A program made the translations under genes and the position numbers. Below are positions 35,001 to 48,900 of a stretch of DNA of 64,000 nucleotides, piece after piece. Below the pieces are notes generated by a model that was not told the origin of the DNA, searched no databases, and was given only the letters and a program-made list of their open reading frames with translations. Source of the DNA: Lethocerus indicus (lineage: Eukaryota; Arthropoda; Insecta; Hemiptera; Belostomatidae); NCBI GenBank assembly GCA_019843655.1, contig JACDQD010000001.1, forward strand, positions 48,790,443-48,854,442. The letters run 5' to 3'. The first letter of the stretch is position 1; the number at the start of each line of letters is the position of its first letter.

Positions 35001-36084
35001 CTTTTTACAAGCGTCGATTCCTTACGAACTATTGAAGCGTAAAGCGTAATTCCGTCCAGCGCGTTCCTTTCTGAACATCATCAGCTATTTTCAATTAAAA
35101 TAGCGATGAAACTTGGAGACTGTTTTTTTTTTATTTGTAAAATGGTAGTAGGGCAGTTATTCAGCCGCTGCATTGGTATTTCTGTAAATGCATTGCCCAA
35201 TATGATTGCGACTATTAACCGAATATTTTATTCTTTTTTATCGATCCACTACAGCTTCATTTTCTTTGGGGGCGAATTTATAGGTTAAGTTATTCTCAAG
35301 GAATCTAATAGAAGATTATTTCTACGAATTTGAAAACGGCTTGTTCCTGTGAAAATATCAATGGGGTTCGGCGGGTGAATAGTGGTAGCGCATTGAAAAA
35401 TTAAAGAAATTTTTATTTATAAATTTAACTTATATTACAACTGTAACGATGTAACTTACAATACATAACTTATAAAACAATTTTATAACGAGTAGTTTTA
35501 CAATAATTATTACATAAATATTCGAAACTTTATTAACGGTGCAGTAATTTCTATGTATAAAAGACAATTCTTATTCAAAAATATATTTTTATGTATTTCG
35601 ATAAATTGAGGTATGGGCTGCTGAATTAACAGCCTAAATGATCCGGCGAGACCAGCGTCGTGTTTAGCAGGGCATTTTTTCTTTCGTGTAACACTCATTT
35701 TCTGGAAGACAAAATAATGAGGAAGGCTGAATTCGGCAGAACGGCATCTGTAAAATATAGACATGCAAAAAGATTATAAAAAAAAGATCTTATCCAAGAT
35801 AATATAAAAAGATGATATATCCAAATTTAATTCGTTTATATTAATTAAAGTATCTCTTTGTCGTACTACGTCTATATATTTCGCGCGTTAATGAAAAACA
35901 ATATTTAACTAATCATCGCAGTTTTAGTAAATAAAATTTTCTTAAAATTTATTACTGGATTTATCTATAATTTTTTATAGAAAATCTATAGTTTTTAAGA
36001 GCAACGTAGAAATTTCTACGTCACTCATAACAAATAATATATTGCAAGACTCGTAAGTTCTTCCTCTTACTCACTACTCACTTG
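32048..36084. other. Intergenic stretch upstream of CRMP and downstream of NOX5
   Basis: Holds the CRMP 5' leader and promoter and the NOX5 3' untranslated region; both genes run leftwards. No coding region recognised. A GC-richer block near 34.33-34.45 kb is a candidate for the CRMP promoter or first non-coding exon. A minus-strand AATAAA at 35412-35417 could end NOX5 transcripts. Base composition begins to shift here. Confidence 0.5.
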
Positions 36085-39000
36085 TTAAAAAACTTCTTTC
36101 CTAAAACTGAATCCGAACTGATCGCATTTTAGTCTCAAGATTCTTGCAAGCTGCGGAGGTCCACAATAGAAAACTGTAACTTTTCCCTTCTTCTGGTCGA
36201 GGAGATGTTTGAAAACTTTATCCCAATTGGGCCTACCGGCGTTGGTTCTAGTTTTCAAGCCGGTAATTAAATCTCTTTTTTCCTGTTACAAAGATAATTA
36301 TAGTCGTTATTAAACATATTGATTTGTCTTCCCTTTATTCTAACTCGCAAATCACGATCAACAGCGATGTTCGGGGGTTAAATCAGATTTATCTTATTTA
36401 CTTTTAACTCGGACAAATTCGATAGCGAATAAAAAAAACTTATTAAATACCTTTTCGTGAAGCAGATCTAAGGCAAGTTGCAATCCGACAGCTTTCATAT
36501 CGGTTTTCTGGAGAGCCGATGTGATATACATATGCATTTCTAAAAACCTCTCCATGGCTCCACCCAGTTCGGCTTGCTCTATCTCAAGCTGAGACAAAAG
36601 ATTAACGAACCATTCGAACGATCTCTGGTCGCGGTTGATCCAAAAGAAATCTACCTGTAAAATTATCGACGATAAAAAAAAATAAGCCGGGGTCGCGTAA
36701 AATGAATGAGGGGATACATTCGTGTTACGGCACGTACCTTCCTTAAGTGCATAATTGTGGGAGGTATTTCACTGACCCAGGTGTGTTTACAGTTGGGACA
36801 ACTGTGCCTGGCTTTCCAGTACCTGTGCATGATCGACTGGAGTATCGAAGCGAACGGAGTGACTCCGATCCCTGTCGCGATCAGTACAGCGTGCTGAGCG
36901 CGGAAAATATGGCTCGACGGCGCTCCGTACGGCCCGTCCAAGTATATCTGAAATACCGTCCATCTTGTTCCATCTTAAATCGCACCGAAACAAGATATTT
37001 TTCGAGATCGTATTTACCTCCGCCGATAATTGTAACCGCGTCGCCTTTTTAATTACGTACCTCCAAAGGTTTGCCCACCGGGTAATTCATCGGCGAGTGG
37101 GGCTTGGTTTCGTCCGATCCCTCGGCCACGTTTTGCGATCTCCCTTCTTCGGCGGCTCTCTCCGAGTCGGACATCCCACCCTCCTGCAGCAACGGGAACG
37201 CGATAGTTATTCCATTGAACGTGGCGCGATTAGTTTTTTTTGTATTCGGGTTTTCGAATTGTACCTCTCTGTTGAGAATGGATAGGGCCGACAATTTGGC
37301 CTCGCAGTTTTCGAGGCTGGGCGTTTTGAAAGCGATAATTGTGGGCTTGTTGCGCATGTAGCGGAAGCTCTGGGCGAGGGACTTGTTCTGTGGACTTAGG
37401 TAAGCCAGTCCCAGGGACTGGAGCCTGGCCCGTCTTATCTGGCACTCGTCGAAACTCTTCTCCGACTCAGACCTCATGTACTCCCTCAATCTAGAAACGG
37501 TAGGTACACACACAGAACGCTCCCACAGTATAAATATAACATGCCGGCCGATTAATTATCCGGATATTCGAGTTAGACTTACACCAAAAGACGTTGCCTT
37601 TTCTTGGTCCTGTTGTCGATGTCGGGCATCGACAACGATTTCGCCAACGGGGTTTTCTGTAAAAGCATCATGTGCAGATTTTTCGGAGGAGCTCCTTTTT
37701 TCGACGTAGCGCTCAAATGAACCGACTCTGCAATGTACGCAAATTGTATTAATATTCCTTATAACCACCCTTTTAAATCTATCAATTTACTATTTACCTT
37801 TCGGAATAACTTTTAAATTCTAATCGCGTAGTTACCAACGGCGCAAATTAAAGGCAACACATATGTGCCCATAATTATGGAAGTGGTCTAAGTCATATAT
37901 TTCTGGTCATATATTTAATGAATTGCTTTCGAATAAATTAACAAATATTTTTATATTATGCAACATTTTAATTTAGAATTTTATTAGTCTTGATTAATGG
38001 AAGTTTACTATGAATATGAAATTTTGTGTGAATTTCATATGAAAATGTATTTAAAGTTTGAATTGACTTAAACCGCTTTCATAATTATGGGCACATATTT
38101 CTGAATTATTTGTTTACTTGAGATAGTTGCGCGCCGTTATCGAGTCCGAAGATCGAAATATTTATTAACTATAAACGATAAAAATAGTTGAATTTTTAGA
38201 ATTGTCGTTTACGTACTCGATCCGACCTATGGAGGAAAGTTCAAAAATGGAAAATTTACCACCGGCATGAGTTTACCGTTACTGGTGTGTTGAATGGATA
38301 TGTCGCTGTCAATGGATCCGTGGAGGTTTTCGTCGCTGGCGAAGGCCTCGTTCTTGTAGGAGGTTTGCTCTTTCTTGAAACCGACCATCTTGCTCAACGA
38401 GCTGCCGCCGGCCTCTCCCCTACCGGCCAGCTTGTTTTTCAACGATCTTAAATAGACATTCAATTAGGTTGTATTTTATTATAATATGTTATATTATATT
38501 ATATATCTGTCCGTCACGAAATCCAGTATGTCTCGGTAATGTTTCGGTAACATTAGGTAATATTAGGCGAGTGTAAAGAACGCGATAACATTACTCACGC
38601 TTGAATTTTACGGAAGGATTTATTTTCGGAGCCGTTGCCGTTGTGGGGTGGGGCCAGGTTCTGTATGTCGGGCAGTTGTTCCCCTATACAGTGCAGCTTT
38701 TCCTGCTCTTTCTCAAAATAGTTGTGAAGCCTGTTGGTCCACTCTCCCACGCCGCGAATGTGCAACCACATGTAATCTGCGCAAAAAAAGAAAATTAGAA
38801 AAATATTTTTTTAAAATTTTATTAAATCGAATTTCGGACGTCGGAATAAATTTAACCTGTCGGGCACGTATTTATTTGCGGTTTTATGCCTCAATTTTTT
38901 TTTCTGCGGACGGATTGGTCTATCGGTAGAAGTAGTATGTTTCGCGTAAATAATCATTTTCGGTTCATTACAGAGCCGATATAAACTCCCACCGCCCGCT

Positions 39001-40854
39001 ACTTACCTTCCGTACGATCTACAGGGGTACGTCGAGACTTTAATTCTGAGTGTACGGTACGTATACAGCGCAAACTACTACTATTAACGTACCCTCCTGT
39101 TCGGGAGCGGAGCTGATGGTGAACGGATGCCACTCGTAGTTGGCGATGACGGGTATATTGACGAATACGTAGTCCCCCGGGTGGAAGTCGAAATGGGGAG
39201 GCCGCTTGATGACCAAGTGGGTCACCCTCGAGGGGAGCAGCAGGCCGCTGCTTATGTACGTCTTGCCTCGCTCCGAGCGCATCCACGAGATTCTAAGAAT
39301 ACGTTCGACCGCGTATATTATCCCCGGCGCGACGAACCATTTCCAGAAGTTGGGCCCGTGCAGGAGGACCAGGATCCAGAAAGGCACGTACAGCAGGTGG
39401 GTCCAGTAGAATATCTGCAGAATAGAGGAGAAATTTCGTTCGGCGGCTCGTCGGCGCGGAGCTCCGACAAATTTAAAAAGTCGTTCGTTTTTAATCGAGA
39501 CGAGGTTCTATTAGACAGGTATCGTAATAGGTATTTTTGTGGTCTGTGAGGGTTCGGTATACCGTCGTTTTCAGTGCAGTTCCCTCTCGCCGGCTCCGTC
39601 TTTCGGTGGACCCGTTTCGGCCGCTCACCGTTTTCGGCCTCGCTAAAGACCGAACCGGCGAAAAAACTACATTGTAGATTTATTTAAATAAATCGTACTG
39701 CGCCTGTTTGGAAGTATCGCCGGCAGCCGGGCGTATAACGCGAGCGCGCTGCATCGACCGCGATTAGAATTCCGGTCTGAGCTTCCGCCGGACGCGGCAA
39801 CTGGCTTCTGATCTCATCGGGCCCGCTCCGTTTCCTTTCCCTCTATCGCCAACTCCGCCGCACCGGTGTTCCCCAACCATTTCAGAAGTGTTCATCAATA
39901 ATGAAACGGTTTTAGTCACTGACCGGAATCCTGTTCGAACGGCCGAGTAGTCTCGGCTAGGAAAAACTCGGGATCGCGCAATCGCCAGTTGCGCGTCCAT
40001 AGAACTTCTGTTCTCGATCTACGCGTCAAAAAAAATTATACAGTAATTCCCAATTTATCGGGAAGAGGAGGTTATACCCCTCATCTGACCGCACCTCGAA
40101 AATCGAACGCACCGAAACGAATAATTATAATTTCCGAATATCCGTCCAGCAAAAATATCCGCCGATATAAAAAAACGCCGTAAAAATGTTACTACGTTTT
40201 TCAACTCGGTATTTATGCGAACCGGGTTTTTCCAAATTGACCGATATAATAAAGACTAAAAAAGGGGAAAGATCGACAAATATAGAGGAAGAAAAGATGG
40301 CCTTGTCTCGGTATACGTCCCGACGTAGAGGAAATACGTAAAAAAAACAAGGTTAAAGTTTCCCGTTAAAGTTATTTACGGTATTTTCTTCTGCCTCAAA
40401 AATGGCGTCAATGAACGGCGAAATGTAACTAGGTTTTAGAGGTTGCGCGCCCTCGAAGTGGTTGGCCTAATCTAATGGTTGACCGTATATCGGTCGCGTT
40501 GGGACTTATATCGGTGGAGGTATCGGGTATAGTGGTGCCTACCTCGAAGCTGCCGCCCCTCCTGACGAACGGTTGGGAACAGATGACCATGACGACCAGT
40601 ATCAGGATGAGGGCCACTCCGCTCGGATTGGCCACGCCCGGCACCAGCCCGAACACGCCCGGCTTGTCCGTCAACAACCACTCCATGTATGTAAAATTAC
40701 CCCTGTTTATCTCCGGATCGGGCACCACCACCAAACCTATGTTATAACTTATCTTTATTATTGTCCCTTTCAATATTCTCTTGTCGACCATCAATACGCT
40801 ATATTAGGCACACACATGCCTCTATGTATATATAAATACGTACAATATGTTGTT

Positions 40855-40899
<45 letters not shown>

Positions 40900-43800
40900 A
40901 AATTTAGTTTCCCGACAAGAAAATACGGTCATAATTTAGAAAATTTGAGGGCACCGACGAAAAATGTATTTATATAGAAAGAAAATGTACTAATCCGATT
41001 GACTACGAATGGAGAAAATTACGTAACGATTTTAGTTTAGTTTATATTACACGCGTACGTAGGGATATGACACACATGAAATGGCACATAAAAATAAAAC
41101 GTTCAAATTTGTATCCGTTATAATAATAGATAGCGAACTTTCTCCGGTAGTCCTTCGACGCTAATATCGAAACGATCGACAAGCTTTATTTAGAATAATC
41201 GATTACGAATTTCAAGATTGGTACTTACCGAAATTCAGTAAATGCATTATGGTGTGCAAGACACTGTAGAGAAATATACATACTCCCGTAAGTTTATGGA
41301 AATAGATGTGCTGGTCCAACGGGAGGAAGTTACTGAAACCGCGGGTCCTCAGAAAGGTGATGCTGTGCCTCAGCATTAAAACTAGAACGAACATGCAGTT
41401 GAAGTTCAAACACTGACCTGAAACAACGATTATAAAAACGTTATAAGTTTTTAAGACGGCCGAGTAAGAATATTTCGTGGCTTATAGTGGCTCACTGACC
41501 GCACGCTCTGGCGAAGATGACGTACAGATTGCTGTTCCTGTATTCGACCGCCCTGGACACGAACAGTCCGAGATTGACGGCGAAAAAGGCGAGGACGAAC
41601 AGTAGGTATACGTAGTTATTCTTGATGTAGGGCAGGCTCAGCTGGTACGGTTTCAGGGCACTCAGTCTCCGCATCAAGGAGGTCGGCTGAGTTTTCGGCT
41701 TGGGCGGAACAAGCCAACGGTCGATGCTACAACGAATAACAAATCTGTAAATCCCAGCCGATAAATCTCAGTCGCCGTTGGGATTCTCTCTTCGAGGTGA
41801 AATTTAACGCTCGGGCGATACCCTCTTCGCGTCCGGTACGCGTCAATGTGCCATCACCAGGCTGGTTTATATATCGAGAGGAAAAAATAATGCACACGCC
41901 GCAATCGTGCTTCGTTGATTGTAAAAAAAAATTACGACTTTTCGGTCGATATTATTTATGCTAACGCGGGCTATCCGGCGATAGCCCGACGAGTACCGGC
42001 GAGTACCCTCCCAAAAGGAATTCACTCGGAAAAAGGTTAGCTCAGTAAACTTATAAATGGCGTATCCTTCTCAGAAACAAATGTATGCGATATATAATAA
42101 AATCTAGGGTAAAATTGAAAAACGTTTGTTACCTGATGGAGAGATTTTCGAGGAGGCCTTCGTGCTTCTCGAGCTGGTTCTTGAGCGACTCGTAAGTGAT
42201 GGCGCCTCTCGACTGGTCGTCGGCGTCTTCGAACAGGGCCATCGTCAAGTCCTCAATCTGCTCCTCGCTAAACCTCATCCCGTTCTCCTCCATGCACGCC
42301 CTCATCACGTCCTGCAGCTCCCGGTGCTGGATCAGTCCGTCCCCTTCAACCGTCAATTAATATCCTCTTTTGTAACGTCGTTTTTACAATAAATAAGTTA
42401 ATAAAGAAAAGTTTAACGGGAAGCGTTTCGAATTTCAGTAGTAAAATTACAAAAACCGTGCGCATTTTTTTTACCACTCGTGCGCCGTCTTTCATACATT
42501 CAACGAGGGAAATTTATATCGAAGTTTATTTTGTTCAAAAGTTTTGTAATTTTGAGATTCTATCCTACCTCTACGGCTCGCGTCAAATTGACAAGTAAGA
42601 AACGTCCGTTAAGTGTATTTTTCTCCATCGGTAGATCTTTCGGTCGGTAGGGCGTATATATCCGCGTTTAGTCTTCGTTTTCCGGTCGTTATCCGCATTC
42701 GGGAATAATACAGTTACTAATTTACGATCGTCGGTGATTCGGCTTTTCGTTAGGCCATGTTAACTGGTCGTATAAGGAATCGCTTCCGGAGTATTTTTTT
42801 TGAAGATGCGAATGTTGGTTTGTCGGATATGTTTCGAGGGGCCCACGTTCACAATTTTCTATATCGGGGGCCCCGAATCGGAACATTCTATTTAAGAATG
42901 TTTTAATCGCGACGGACAAACGGTTGGAATTTAACTGGGCGGGAATGATTTTAAGTTAAAGCTATCGTCGTTTATCCGGGCCAAAGTTTATCCGATTTCT
43001 CTAGGAGTACGCGTGGGTCGTATACTTGGATTTTTTCTCGAATATCTCCTCGTACGGTATCTCCTCGCCTCACTTTTCAGGACGAAGCGGCGTTTCTTTC
43101 CTGAGAAAGCGGCGTCTCGCGGTTCTGAACTTTATTATACGGTTTCGATCCCGAACAGATCCGGTCCGTATAATCCGGAACGGTTTTTAAAAAATGACTA
43201 AAAACAACCGAATCCGGTGACAATAGCCGGCCGTTCGTACTACACATTTGGGCGTAATTTACTTTCGAGAAGTGGGAAACCGATTTGGGATTAAATGTCG
43301 GTCGTTGGCCTACCGTCGAGATCGTAGACTTTGAAAAGGAACTTGATCTTGTCGTCGGGGGACTGTCCGGCAAACTGGTGCATGGCGTCCAGGAACTCCT
43401 GCATCGAGATCGATCCCGAATCGTCTTTGTCGAATATCTGGAAGACGCGCTCCGTGAAGAAGGGCTGAAAATTGGAATTAGACGATTAAAATCGGTCGGA
43501 TTCCCAGTGTCCGACAAATCTCCGCGCCAGTCAGGGGGCTAGCGCGAATTTCCTTACGATTTATGCCTGCCTAACGGTCGAAATAGCGTCGCGTTTCCGC
43601 GTGTCCCAAACGTTTTCAGAGAAACGACTACTGACCGACCGGAGGACAGATGAAAAAAACGGCTTTTATCGCGTTTCCGTACCGGTTTTTCCGGTAGGTA
43701 CGTTAAAAATGAGCGGCTTTCGACGTATACGCGCCGATATACGTTATTAAACTATAAATCGTAATATGGGCGGCCAGACCGGAGCCGATTAGTGGCGGCT

Positions 43801-45879
43801 TCCGATTTCCGATCGATCGCTCCTTATCCGGAACGCGGTTGCGTTTAGTATGCGACCGACCGGCGGCCCCCGATCTCCACTCTGTCCGGATCCCCTCCGC
43901 GGACCCAACTCTCTTTTCTAGGACATCCCAGTCGTACACTTACATTTTTCGTGATCAGTATCTTTTTGAAGTCGTCCCTTCTTATCTCCTTTTCGTTGCC
44001 GACGGTTTGCCGGAAAAGCTGTTCCAGCCATTCGAGGTTGCCCTTGTCGAATCCGGACCTCTTCCTGTCAATTGACAAAAAAGATAGTATTAACGATTGA
44101 TTAAACGCAGTCGACCGACAATATACAATTAAGAGAATCGGGTTAGCAACGTTCGATGGCGACGGATAGCTGGAATGCCGAAAAGAGAGGATAAAACGGG
44201 TTTGAAAACATTTGTTTCACTCCACGACGTCTTATTGTCGGGAGACGTACGCAAATATTTATATATTCTATATATAAATAATATTATATATTATCGGGAA
44301 CTGATGTTTATTGTTTAAGTGACCTGGTGTCTGTTATGTTGGCGAGTGTCTGCATTATCTGGGCAGCGCTGACCACTCCGTCCGAATCATCGTCCACAAG
44401 CCGGAAAAGCTTGTCCACAATCTGAAACGCAAGCATTTCGTTCGTAAATACGTGTTTTATAGATTACGTAATACGCGCATCCCTATTCAGCGCTCCGCTC
44501 TTATCACCGTGGCCGCCTTTTGAACGACCGCCGTCGTCTATCCGGGGGACCGATGTTACTTATTTTGAGCTTGCGGTCGCGAGATACGACCTACCTACAA
44601 TACCCACGCCGGGAATTTAAAAGAATCGACTCAAACCGTAAACTTGGACTATTGAGGCCATTACTAAAACGGGCATCAAAATTGACCTCGGCCGACAAAC
44701 TCGCAATATATAAACCCGAAAGGTACATACGGCATAGAACTACGGGATTCCATTAAGAAATCGAGCATTGCTCGTATCCAGAGATTCCGGTCAGAAGTTA
44801 ATACCAGTATGTGACAAATCACACCTCGACACAACGACAGTCGATGAAGTAATAAAATTCCTAAAGGTTCCTAAAGTTTCGATATAAGCACGCAATCGAG
44901 CTTATAAAAGTTGTTATTTCGATTGTACGATAAATAAAATGAGAAGAAAACAAAAAACGATCGACGTACTTTCCTCCGTTATTTTCGAAAGTGAAATGCG
45001 AACGGACTGAGCGTGACTCGAGAGTCTGTCTCGAGAGACAGAATGAAAAGCGAAGACCGCTCGAGGAAAAAGGTTTCGAACGCCCATGTCAAAACCGGAA
45101 ACAAACTAAGTTCACCGCATTCCGTTAACCCGCCAGCTATAGTTTCGATACCAGAGACGATTCATACCACACTCGAAGGAAATAAACGACAGTTACGTCA
45201 CGCCAGTAATCTTCAAAATCGATCGCTATCGTTTTTGCCAAAAGGTTTTCTACGGAACAATGCCTAACCGAACTAACCCCGTCGTAACTGGATAGTTTTT
45301 AACTAAATTACCATTTTGGGATCGGCCTTTAACAATAAGCGTTAAAATGACGATAAATGAGTTGGGGGCGGAGTAACTGTTTGTGATAGTATTGTTTACG
45401 CAATTCGTACATTGTAAGTTCCCCCCGGTATTATCATCAAGCGGTTAAAGTTCGAATTTCTCGGAGGTTGTTTCTAAGAGAGGTCCTATCGAAAACTGGG
45501 AGCCCGCGGCGGTTTCCTTTCGCGCCGATTAGCCGAATTTCCGTAAAAACCGACCGACACGTTTATCGGTATTACGTCAATTTCGAAAATCAAAACGCGA
45601 AACCTCTTCCGAAGGGAAGGAGCGAGTGCGCGCGTGTGGGAACCGTACGGATCGATGGCTCTCAACGGACCCGAGAGGGTCCCCGGCTGACACTTGTTGT
45701 CGCATGTTGCAACAAAAAAAAATAGAAAAAGAACCTACTTCGATAAAAAACCCCCCGCTCCTCTTGTCTATAATTACCCCCAATAGGAACGGGCCCTAAC
45801 AAGTAGCTAACAATAACCCCCACGCTTGGACAATACAATAACCCCGTGCATACAATAATACCCGTGGGCTCTATGTATG

Positions 45880-45937
<58 letters not shown>

Positions 45938-48900
45938 TGGGTGTGTGTGTGTTCTGGCCTTACTCCTTTATAAACACCGATGCGATCCACTTCATTCTTG
46001 ACTCAAATTCAAATTTCGGCAAAAGTCTATTTATTTCAGAGTATATAAAACGCGGTAATCATTGTCCAACGGATTTGATTCAAAGCGCGGTGAAAATCGA
46101 GTAGAAAATTCGTGTACGGCAAACGGCAAAATTCCAAATTCGGTTCGTAGTATATTACAACAATCGTAGAAGAAAGATTGGCGAAAATAAGTAGACGCCG
46201 GAGTGCAAATATATTCTATAGAATTTCGATAAAAGTCGAGGAATCGGTTGAAAAAGTAATCGGTGTATCGGATTTAGTGTGCTGGGGCGGGTGTAGGGCT
46301 GAAGGGGGCGGCGGGGATCAATACCGAGAGACAGTGGACGTCTGATCTCCGGCCAGAAATCCGGTTGGGTCGTTTCCAGTTTCGCCCCGGACACTGTCAA
46401 AACTGGGCACTGTCCGGATCTCGCCTCTTTCCACATTTCACCGCCGACTCGATTCTCTCCGAGACCGATAGCCGGCCGCGCTCGCCTCTCTCTGTTCACC
46501 AATGTCGACAACGAACCGGGCGCGTTTGTTTTAATTGCGGCCGCGTCCAACAATTAAGAATTACGCTCGGGCTAATTCCTCGCCTCCGGCCCGATACAAA
46601 AGTCCCCTCTATATTATAGCCTAATTAATCGCGTCGCATTTCGGAACTGGAAAGGATTGGCCGTCTGCAATATATCGGGCAGCTCCATTTCTATTTCATT
46701 ACTTACCTTCAATTTTGTTTTCGGTTAATTTCACGATGGCCGTTTTTACCGTACGAGTTTAAGTGTAAAATCGAATCGGAAACGGGCCGGACCGATTTTT
46801 CAATGCGCGTACTTTCGATAACGGATTATAATTTTTATTCGAACGGTTATTTAATTTCAGTCCGTTACACAAAACGCGTGTTTTAAATTATGTATACCGA
46901 GATGCCTTTTCGTAGAATACATTGTGATATATAACTAAATTAGCGTTAAAATAATGCCGAGCGTCGTATCGAATTACATTTACGGTTAATATTAAAATAA
47001 GTCGATAAGGCGCTAGGGCTAGTTAATCGATGCCTAATTTTTTTTTATTAGGTCCCACGTGTTCGGGACCGAGTATAATAGCCGTGACTAATGGAAAGAT
47101 CCTAATGACCGGAGAGGGCGTGCTCGCTGGGGCCCTCCTTAGCGTTATATCCGAACGATGGGAGGAACTTTTTTATTTCTTCTGAACCTTTCGGCCTAAC
47201 AGTGTTCCGACGATAAATGCACGGATGAAAATTAAAGGTGGCATAGCTATCTCGTGTATATAAACGACGTCTCTCACCGCCCCGACCTGGGCTTAACCCC
47301 CATTTTCCTTTCAACTTGGTGTCGTTGACATTGAAATTGTGTCGCGTGTCGTATTTCGGGATAAAATTGCGGCCGTCAAAACTAACTTGTTGAAAGTACA
47401 CGCAAAATGCGGGCTCCAAATCGCAGTCCGCGTTTCGAACGACCCGAAAAATGCAACATTTTAAATTATATACGAGTGTGTAAAGAAAATAATGGACTAA
47501 AATATGCGTTTTATAATAACGTAACGGTCCGACGAATCGTAACATTCATAGAATTGCGCCTCGTCGAAAGAAATAAATTTTTCAAAGTGAATTCGGATTG
47601 GGCTCCAAACGATTAAATATATAAATCAAATTTCGGAAGTCCAATTTGCTATCAAGTAAAAATGAAGGGATCGTTATAAAAACATTTTTTGTCGTAAATA
47701 AATGTTACTGGAGGTGGATGAAGGGCAACCGTTTCGAGAATGGGAACTTACCCCTTTGGCTTGGAATATTTGACAGAATTTGTCCAGAGTCACTTTCTCG
47801 TCGCCGCAAAGGACGTAGGCGACGCTTTCCAACTGGTCGGCCAAGTCCATCTGTTTTTCGTCCCTGGAAATAAAAAAAATATTATATCGGCACTTTATTA
47901 AACATAATATTAATAGACTTTTGTTAAGTCGGTCGAGAGTTAACGAAACCTATCCGTCCGATTCGACGCCTCGATTAAATCTAAACAGGATCCAGAATGG
48001 GTAAATGAATAAACCTCTTTATTTTATTTTATTTGTTCACTCCTTTTTTATCTTTACTCGACGTTATATTTCGTGTAATCGTGGTTGTGTGTCCGCGAGG
48101 TATTTAATTACTTTTTTCATGCTATACGTGTTATCGTTGTGAATAGTTTTTGTGTCCTCGTCTTTCGGAATTATATTGTTTACGAGAGGTTGAAATGTGG
48201 TCGGGTATTCTATTCTTGGCGGCAGTCGCATTGTGCGCGGTCCGCCTCTTCCCAGTAGCAGGTCAGAGTCTTCTAAGACCCTCTTAGACCTCCTCTTTCC
48301 CTTCATTATTGTTTCCACTTTTCGGGTTATTATGTCGTCCGTTACCCATTGTTCTACGTTATCTCTTATTTTATGTAGTCGTTCAGTTCCCTTACGTATT
48401 TTTCTAGTTTCGCGTTTATTGTCGGTAGCTTTATTGCCGTTTTTGTCGGTTTGGCGCCAAAGTAGACCGGTTTTAGTGTTTCGGAGTTGCCGTTTTCTTT
48501 CTTACGCTTCATTTTCAATCATTCTTACGGCCTCAAAGCTATCCACTACTATAATAGTGCGATCCTTGTCGTTATATTGTCGACGGGTTGCTCGTTCTTA
48601 TAAGGATAGCCTCTGGTTAAACCTGCGGGTTTGGTCCTGGAAACGCGCAGAGGAGCCTAACACAGGGTAACGGGTAAAGGAAAGGGGACTGCAGCAGTGG
48701 CACAATCGATATTCTTTTATGGTGGCCGAGTGACGAGGGGTACCGCCCAGTTTCCGAGCCGACACTCTTCTCTCCGATCCATAATAGAGACGCGGAATAT
48801 ATCGAAATTTGGCTAAATAAATCTACGCCACTGTTCATTTACACGGGAGCCTTTAAACATCGATAATAAAATCGAGTCCAAACCATAAAAAATATACGGA

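Noticed and set aside
46155..46553. 132-codon minus ORF in NOX5 intron 2
   Set aside because: No motif, and overlapped by an open frame on the other strand; CpG-rich DNA has few stops.
47102..47545. 147-codon minus ORF in NOX5 intron 2
   Set aside because: No recognisable domain, irregular composition and no start or splice context.
48197..48670. 157-codon plus ORF
   Set aside because: Antisense shadow of the more protein-like minus-strand frame at 48064-48597.
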